From contig DASZNC010000040.1 in the NCBI GenBank assembly GCA_035551615.1, forward strand, positions 1-34,809: 34,809 nucleotides of DNA, written 5' to 3'. Below, in pieces: positions 30,201 through 34,809 of this stretch (its first letter is position 1; every line of letters begins with the position of its first letter). The stretch comes from JAKCDU01 sp035551615. Lineage in GTDB: Bacteria; Actinomycetota; Acidimicrobiia; Acidimicrobiales; Palsa-688. Below the pieces are notes generated by a model. That model did no database searches. It was given only the letters and a program-made list of their open reading frames with translations, and had not been told where the DNA came from. The position numbers were made by a program, and so were the translations under genes.

Positions 30201-31501
30201 GCCGTTTGGCCGACCCCGACGTGTACGGGGCGACCGGGCCCCCGTCGCCCAGCCCGGCCCGCTCGTCCACCGCCGAGATCGTCCGCCTGGTCGCCGTCGT
30301 GGCCGCCGTCCTGGCCATCGGATTCGCGGCCGGCTACGGCGAGACGCTGCTGCTCATCCTGATCCTGATCGGCTGCATCGTGGCCCACGAGTTCGGCCAC
30401 TTCATCGCGGCCAAGCGGGGCCGGGTGAAGGTCACCGAGTTCTTCGTCGGCTTCGGCCCCCGGCTGTGGTCGATTCGTCGAGGTGAGACGGAATACGGGG
30501 TCAAAGGAATACCGCTTGGCGGTTACTGCCGCATCATCGGGATGAACAACCTGGACGAGGTGGAGCCGGAGGACGAGGCCCGGACCTACCGGGCGGCGCC
30601 GCTGTGGCGCCGGATGCTCATCGACGTGGCCGGCTCGTCGATGCACTTCGTCATCGCCCTGGTCGTCCTGTTCGCCATGTTCTTCTGGACCGGCGACCAG
30701 GGCCACTATCTGCAGCCGCCCGACACACCGATCGTCGGTGGTGCGGTTCCCTTCACCACCGGTCCCAGCCCGGCCATGCAGGCCGGCTTCCGGCCCGGCG
30801 ATCTGATCGTGGCCATCGATGGGCAGGCGATGCCCACCTGGACGGCGACGTCGAAGTACATCCAGGCCCACCCCCGGCAACGGCTCGATTTCGCCGTCCA
30901 GCGCGGCGGGCAGACGATCCACCTGTTCGCCACGCCGGTGGCCGCCAACACGGTCAAGTCCACCGGCTCGGCCCAGTTCCCGTCCGGCACCGTCGGCGTC
31001 GTCGGCATCGACCCTGACACCAACCTCCGGGTCCATTCCTCCTTCGGCGCAGCGATCAGCCGGACCGGTGGCGCGTTCGTGTTCATGGGGTCGCAGACCT
31101 TCGACGCCCTGGGTCATCTGGTGACCCTGCACGGGTTGAGCTCCTATGGCCCCATGCTGACCAGCCAGAAGGCGGCCCAGAGCAACCAGGACCAGCAGCT
31201 GACGACGGTCGTGGCGCTGCCCAGCGCCCTGAACCAGGCCGGCGAGATCGGCCTGCCGACCGTCCTCTGGCTGCTCGCCCTCATCAACCTGTCAATCGGC
31301 ATCATCAACCTCATGCCGTTCTTCCCGGTCGACGGCGGCCGGGTCGTGGTCGGCATCTACGAGGGCATCCGCGGTATCTGGCGCCGGGGGTACCGGGTCG
31401 ACATGTACAAGCTGTTACCGGTGATGTACACCATGCTCACGCTGTTCATGCTGTACAGCGCCGGCTGGATCCTGATCAATCTGCGAACCCTCTCCTCGTA
31501 G
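30197..31501 (+). CDS. rseP: Site-2 metalloprotease, RseP/Rip1 family
   Basis: This intramembrane zinc protease of the S2P family cleaves anti-sigma factors and membrane peptides. The mycobacterial counterpart is Rip1. The 434-residue protein has TM1 with H64-E65-F-G-H68 (VAHEFGHFIAAKRG). A PDZ domain follows (AGFRPGDLIVAIDGQ). The second active-site motif NLMPFFPVDGGR supplies D379, and a final TM ends the protein. The first 25 residues before the TM are proline/serine-rich. GTG 30197 overlaps the dxr TGA. A dxr-rseP-ispG order is conserved in actinobacteria. Confidence 0.95.
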   Translation: MSRLADPDVYGATGPPSPSPARSSTAEIVRLVAVVAAVLAIGFAAGYGETLLLILILIGCIVAHEFGHFIAAKRGRVKVTEFFVGFGPRLWSIRRGETEYGVKGIPLGGYCRIIGMNNLDEVEPEDEARTYRAAPLWRRMLIDVAGSSMHFVIALVVLFAMFFWTGDQGHYLQPPDTPIVGGAVPFTTGPSPAMQAGFRPGDLIVAIDGQAMPTWTATSKYIQAHPRQRLDFAVQRGGQTIHLFATPVAANTVKSTGSAQFPSGTVGVVGIDPDTNLRVHSSFGAAISRTGGAFVFMGSQTFDALGHLVTLHGLSSYGPMLTSQKAAQSNQDQQLTTVVALPSALNQAGEIGLPTVLWLLALINLSIGIINLMPFFPVDGGRVVVGIYEGIRGIWRRGYRVDMYKLLPVMYTMLTLFMLYSAGWILINLRTLSS

Positions 31502-31502
31502 A

Positions 31503-31508
31503 TAGCCT
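31503..31508 (+). promoter_or_regulatory. -10 box for leaderless ispG
   Basis: TAGCCT begins 2 bases after the rseP stop and ends 7 bases before the GTG start of ispG, with no Shine-Dalgarno between. Confidence 0.45.
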
Positions 31509-31515
31509 GGCTGCC

Positions 31516-32757
31516 GTGCCCCCCACCGTCGCCTCCCGCTACCCTCGCCGCCCGACCCGCCAGGTGATGGTGGGCAACGTGCCCGTCGGCGGCGGGGCGC
31601 CGATCACGGTGCAGTCGATGACCATCACCAAGACGGCTGACGTCGAGGGCACCCTGGCCCAGATCTACGCGCTGAAGGCGGCCGGCGCCGACATCGTGCG
31701 CTGCACGTGCAACGAGAAGGAGGCGGCCGAGGGCCTGGCCCAGATCGTGCCCCGAAGCCCGGTGCCGATCGTGGCCGACATCCACTTCCACGTGGAGATG
31801 GCGCTGGCCGCCCTCGAGGCGGGAGTCCAATGTCTGCGGCTGAACCCCGGCAACCTGCGCAAGGCCGAGGAGATCAGGCTGGTCGCCCGGGAGTGCCGGG
31901 ACCGGGGTGTGCCCGTCCGTATCGGGGTGAACGCCGGGTCCCTCGATCCCCGGCTGTACAAGAAGTACGGCTCGGCCACGCCCGAGGCCCTGGTCGAGTC
32001 GGCCCAGATCGAGCTGGGCCTGTTCGCCGAGGAGGGCTTCGACGATGTGAAGATCTCGGTCAAGGCGTCCAACGTGCCGCTCATGATCGAGGCCTACCGC
32101 CAGCTGTCCGAGGTCACCGACCACCCGCTCCATCTGGGGGTCACCGAGGCCGGCCCGCCGCCGGCCGGAACGGTCAAAGGGACGGCCGGTATCGCCACCC
32201 TCCTGTCGGAGGGGATCGGTGACACCATCCGCTACTCGCTCACCGCTGACCCGGTGGAGGAGGCCAAGGCCGGCCGGGTCCTGTTGGAAGCGCTCGGGCT
32301 GCGGGAGCGGACCAACGTCGACCTGATCGCCTGCCCGGCCTGCGGGCGGGCCGAGATCGACGTCTACAAGGTGGCCCAGGAGGCCCAGGCCGCTTTGGAG
32401 AACAAGGAGATTCCGCTCCAGGTCGCGGTCATGGGCTGCGTCGTGAACGGCCCCGGTGAAGCCCGCTCCGCCGACCTCGGGATCGCCGCCGGCCGTGGGC
32501 GGGGTCACCTGTTCATCAGGGGTCAGATCGTGCGGGTGGTGCCGGAGGACGAGATGGTCTCCGCCCTGGTCGACGAGGCCGAGAAGCTGGTGAAGGAGGG
32601 TTTCGACGCCCGCCTGGCGGCCGCCGATTCGTCGGCCGCGGCCGAGGCCGAGGCCGACCGCCGGGCCCTGCTCGACGCCAAGGGCGACGACGCCAACAAC
32701 GCCGGGGCCCGGGTCGAGCTGATCGAGAAACGGCTGCGGGAGAGCGAAGGCTCGTAA
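31516..32757 (+). CDS. ispG: 4-hydroxy-3-methylbut-2-enyl diphosphate synthase
   Basis: IspG (GcpE) is a [4Fe-4S] enzyme that converts MEcPP to HMBPP in the MEP pathway. The 413-residue protein has a TIM-barrel part (QVMVGNVPVGGGAPITVQSM, VADIHFHVEMALAAL, RIGVNAGSLD, HLGVTEAGP). The cluster ligands are C273, C276, C308 and E315 (CPACGR and GCVVNGPGEA). After about residue 365 there is an Ala/Glu-rich extension of about 45 residues (SSAAAEAEADRRALLDAKGD), longer than usual. GTG 31516 is 7 bases after a -10-like box. Confidence 0.95.
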   Translation: MPPTVASRYPRRPTRQVMVGNVPVGGGAPITVQSMTITKTADVEGTLAQIYALKAAGADIVRCTCNEKEAAEGLAQIVPRSPVPIVADIHFHVEMALAALEAGVQCLRLNPGNLRKAEEIRLVARECRDRGVPVRIGVNAGSLDPRLYKKYGSATPEALVESAQIELGLFAEEGFDDVKISVKASNVPLMIEAYRQLSEVTDHPLHLGVTEAGPPPAGTVKGTAGIATLLSEGIGDTIRYSLTADPVEEAKAGRVLLEALGLRERTNVDLIACPACGRAEIDVYKVAQEAQAALENKEIPLQVAVMGCVVNGPGEARSADLGIAAGRGRGHLFIRGQIVRVVPEDEMVSALVDEAEKLVKEGFDARLAAADSSAAAEAEADRRALLDAKGDDANNAGARVELIEKRLRESEGS

Positions 32758-32766
32758 ATCAGCGGC

Positions 32767-32784
32767 CGCCGGCGGGAGCCGGCG
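32767..32784 (+). terminator. GC hairpin after ispG
   Basis: CGCCGGC-GGGA-GCCGGCG is a perfect 7-bp stem with a four-base loop, 9 bases after the ispG stop and 13 before the next start. There is no U-tract. It may mark the end of the ispG message or stabilise it. Confidence 0.4.
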
Positions 32785-32797
32785 CCAGACTGGAGCC

Positions 32798-34036
32798 ATG
32801 GCCGACATCGAGATCCGCCGGCTGCAGGCCGGTGAGGAACAACGATTCATCGATTCCGTGCGCATCCCGTTCCTCGATCCGGCCACGTCGGACAACGAGC
32901 GCTGGACCGAGCGGTGGATCAAGCACCTGGAGGTGGATCGGGCCTGGGCGGCCGTCGACGCCGGCCGTTTCGTCGGCAACTGCGCCATCTACTCGCTCGA
33001 CGTCAGCCTGCCGGCCGGTCCCGGTCAGCCCTGCCCGATCGTCAAGATGGGCGGCGTCACCGCCGTCGGCGTCCATCCCACCCACCGGCGCCGGGGCATC
33101 CTGACCCGGCTCATGGCCGAGATGTTGAGCGACGGCCGGGCCCGCAACGAGCCCGTCGCCGGCCTCATCGCATCCGAGTCCCTGATCTACGGCCGGTTCG
33201 GGTTCGGCCTGGCCACCGAGTCGGCATCGGTGACCATCGACTCCGAGCACGCCCAGATGTACCGGCCGGCCCCCGAACTGGACCTCGAACTGATCGACGT
33301 CAACGAGGCGGTCAAGGTGCTGCCCGACCTCTACGACCGCCACCGCCGCACCCGCCCGGGCGAGGTCCACCTCAGCCCGGTGGGGTGGGAGAACCGCCTG
33401 GCCGACGATCCCGACGACCGCCGCGGCTCCAGTGGCCTGATGATCGCGGTATGCGACGAGGGCTATGTCGCCTACCGGGCCAAGCGCGACGAGGAGCCGG
33501 CGACGCTGATCGTGGAGAACCTGCGGGGCCTGACCGACGAAGTGGAAGCCGGGCTCTGGCAGTACGTGTTCGACATCGACCTGGCCCGCACCGTCACGTC
33601 CCACCGCCGGCCGGTCGACGAGCCCCTGCGTTGGCGGCTGGTCGACCCCCGCCAGCTGAAAATGACGCTCGACGACCACCTGTGGGTCCGGGTTCTCGAC
33701 GTGGCCGCCGCCTTCGAGGCGCGCGGTTACGCATCCGAGGGTCGCCTGGTGTTCGACGTGGCCGCCCCGCCCGTCCCCCTTGCCGACGACGCAGTACCCG
33801 GCCGCTGGGTGCTGGAGGCCGGCGCGGACGGGGCCATCTGCCGGGCCGCCGGAGCGGGCGAGGAGGCCGACATCCGCCTCGATGTGACCGCCCTGGGAGC
33901 GTTGTATCTGGGCGGGTTCCCGGCATCGGCGCTGGCCGCCGCCGGGCGGATCTCGGAGGTGCGGCCCGGAGGTGTGGCGGTGGCCGACCGCTTGCTGCGG
34001 AGCCATCGTTCTCCTTTGACCGTTACCGGCTTCTAA
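32798..34036 (+). CDS. Eis-like GNAT N-acetyltransferase
   Basis: This 412-residue protein resembles the Eis family: an N-terminal GNAT domain, a second GNAT-like domain and a C-terminal SCP2-like domain. Seen here are the acetyl-CoA motif VHPTHRRRGILTRL (92-105) and Y131 in IYGRFGFG, equivalent to the catalytic Tyr of Eis. A C-terminal phenylalanine (VTGF) may supply its carboxylate as general base, as in Eis. Known Eis proteins acetylate aminoglycosides or protein lysines. The substrate here is unknown. ATG 32798 has GGAG 3 bases upstream and a CAGACT box 6 bases upstream. The gene sits between ispG and proS, where mycobacteria also carry a GNAT gene. Confidence 0.88.
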   Translation: MADIEIRRLQAGEEQRFIDSVRIPFLDPATSDNERWTERWIKHLEVDRAWAAVDAGRFVGNCAIYSLDVSLPAGPGQPCPIVKMGGVTAVGVHPTHRRRGILTRLMAEMLSDGRARNEPVAGLIASESLIYGRFGFGLATESASVTIDSEHAQMYRPAPELDLELIDVNEAVKVLPDLYDRHRRTRPGEVHLSPVGWENRLADDPDDRRGSSGLMIAVCDEGYVAYRAKRDEEPATLIVENLRGLTDEVEAGLWQYVFDIDLARTVTSHRRPVDEPLRWRLVDPRQLKMTLDDHLWVRVLDVAAAFEARGYASEGRLVFDVAAPPVPLADDAVPGRWVLEAGADGAICRAAGAGEEADIRLDVTALGALYLGGFPASALAAAGRISEVRPGGVAVADRLLRSHRSPLTVTGF

Positions 34037-34039
34037 GTT
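34034..34039 (+). promoter_or_regulatory. -10 box for leaderless proS
   Basis: TAAGTT overlaps the TAA stop of the acetyltransferase gene and ends 9 bases before the proS ATG at 34049. No Shine-Dalgarno is evident. Confidence 0.45.
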
Positions 34040-34048
34040 GTCCCGGTT

Positions 34049-34809
34049 ATGGCCTCGCCCCTGACCCCCCGTGGCACCGACTTCCCCCGCTGGTACCAGG
34101 ACGTCATCACCCATGCCGAGCTGGCCGACAACGGGCCGGTGCGGGGGACCATGGTCATTCGCCCGTGGGGCTACGCCATCTGGGAGCGGCTACAGGCCGA
34201 GATGGACCGGCGGATCAAGGAGGCGGGCGCCGAGAACGCCTACTTCCCGCTGTTCATCCCCGAGAGCTACCTGACCAAGGAGGCCGAGCACGTCGAGGGG
34301 TTCAGCCCCGAGCTGGCCGTCGTCACCCACGGCGGCGGCAAGCAGTTGGACGAGCCGGTCGTCGTGCGGCCCACCAGTGAGACAGTCATCAACAGCTTCA
34401 TCGCCAAATGGGTGCAGAGCTACCGCGACCTGCCGCTGCTGGTGAACCAGTGGGCCAACGTGGTGCGCTGGGAGCTGCGGCCCCGGCTGTTCCTGCGCAC
34501 CTCGGAGTTCCTCTGGCAGGAGGGCCACACCGCCCACGCCACCGAAGCCGACGCCCGGGCCTACGCCCTGCAGATCCTGCGCGACGTGTACGTCTCGACC
34601 ATGGAGGACGTGCTGGCCATACCCGTGCTCACCGGGCACAAGACGGCCAAGGAGCGCTTCGCCGGCGCCATCCGCACCTGGACCTGTGAGGGGATGATGG
34701 GCGACGGCAAGGCGCTGCAGATGGGCACGAGCCACGAGCTGGGCCAGAACTTCGCCAAGGCGTTCGGCACCCAGTTCTCCACCGCCCAGGGAGACCTGGT
34801 CCACCCGTG
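34049..34809 (+). CDS. proS: Prolyl-tRNA synthetase, eukaryote/archaea type (5' part)
   Basis: This class II aminoacyl-tRNA synthetase loads proline on tRNA. It is cut by the window end after 253 residues. The N-terminus reads LTPRGTDFPRWYQDVITHAE, then GTMVIRPWGYAIWERLQ, motif 2 region VVRPTSET and RLFLRTSEFLWQEGHTAH, and later WTCEGMMGDGKALQMGTSH. This is the eukaryote/archaea-like ProRS, which has no editing insertion between motifs 2 and 3. The common bacterial type begins with a PTLRE segment, which is missing here. ATG 34049 lies 9 bases after a TAAGTT box. The frame has no stop to the end of the window. Confidence 0.93.
   Translation, partial: MASPLTPRGTDFPRWYQDVITHAELADNGPVRGTMVIRPWGYAIWERLQAEMDRRIKEAGAENAYFPLFIPESYLTKEAEHVEGFSPELAVVTHGGGKQLDEPVVVRPTSETVINSFIAKWVQSYRDLPLLVNQWANVVRWELRPRLFLRTSEFLWQEGHTAHATEADARAYALQILRDVYVSTMEDVLAIPVLTGHKTAKERFAGAIRTWTCEGMMGDGKALQMGTSHELGQNFAKAFGTQFSTAQGDLVHP

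Noticed and set aside
31357..32988. Reverse-strand open frame over ispG
   Set aside because: Shadow of ispG, which has intact iron-sulfur ligands and normal length on the + strand.

Overview
The window is a GC-rich bacterial chromosome segment that is almost entirely coding. About 30 genes sit on the + strand, interrupted by one three-gene block on the - strand. The order (DUF177, rpmF, plsX, acpP, rnc, mutM, smc, ftsY, ffh, rpsP, khpA, rimM, trmD, rplS, lepB, DUF2469, yraN, comM, dprA, a WhiG/FliA-type sigma factor, rpsB, tsf, pyrH, frr, cdsA, dxr, rseP, ispG, GNAT, proS) is the conserved actinobacterial housekeeping order. DUF2469 and the sigma factor beside dprA also point to Actinobacteriota. 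A eukaryote/archaea-type ProRS, an apparent absence of rnhB beside lepB, and the very long disordered head of CdsA suggest a deep lineage such as Acidimicrobiia. That placement is inference; no rRNA is present.

Layout: 1-3085 covers lipid synthesis and RNA processing (DUF177, L32, PlsX, ACP, RNase III). 3093-7635 holds MutM and SMC. 7636-13120 holds the two SRP GTPases, FtsY and Ffh, separated by a reverse-strand ABC exporter (two ABC-2 permeases and an ATPase). The ATPase start codon overlaps the ffh start codon. 13148-15362 is the rpsP-khpA-rimM-trmD-rplS ribosome cluster. 15449-16567 is an unrecognised two-TM protein. 16590-22471 holds lepB, DUF2469, yraN, a Cys/Met-metabolism PLP enzyme, comM, a possible repeat-encoded small ORF, and dprA. 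22659-23438 is the sigma factor. 23710-29035 is rpsB-tsf, pyrH-frr-cdsA. 29040-32757 is dxr-rseP-ispG, placing two MEP isoprenoid steps around a site-2 protease. 32798-34809 is an Eis-like acetyltransferase and the 5' part of proS.

Translation signals are the most unusual theme. Many genes have a TAnnnT hexamer 6-10 bases before the start codon and no clear Shine-Dalgarno, which suggests widespread leaderless transcription. Inside operons, genes are joined by ATGA, GTGA, TGATG and, notably, CTGA overlaps. Three genes (rnc, yraN and the PLP enzyme) have no usable ATG/GTG/TTG start. Each has a well-placed Shine-Dalgarno before a CTG. Two candidate leaderless short upstream ORFs precede DUF2469 and the sigma factor.

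A second theme is short tandem duplication in tolerant places: the SMC hinge (48 residues of Gly/Ser/Ala/Val repeats), the S2 C-terminal tail, the comM-dprA junction, and the spacers after smc and ftsY. An AT-rich near-perfect palindrome at 7807-7843 stands out against the GC-rich background. I see no tRNA, rRNA, CRISPR array, transposase or phage gene, and no clear defence system.
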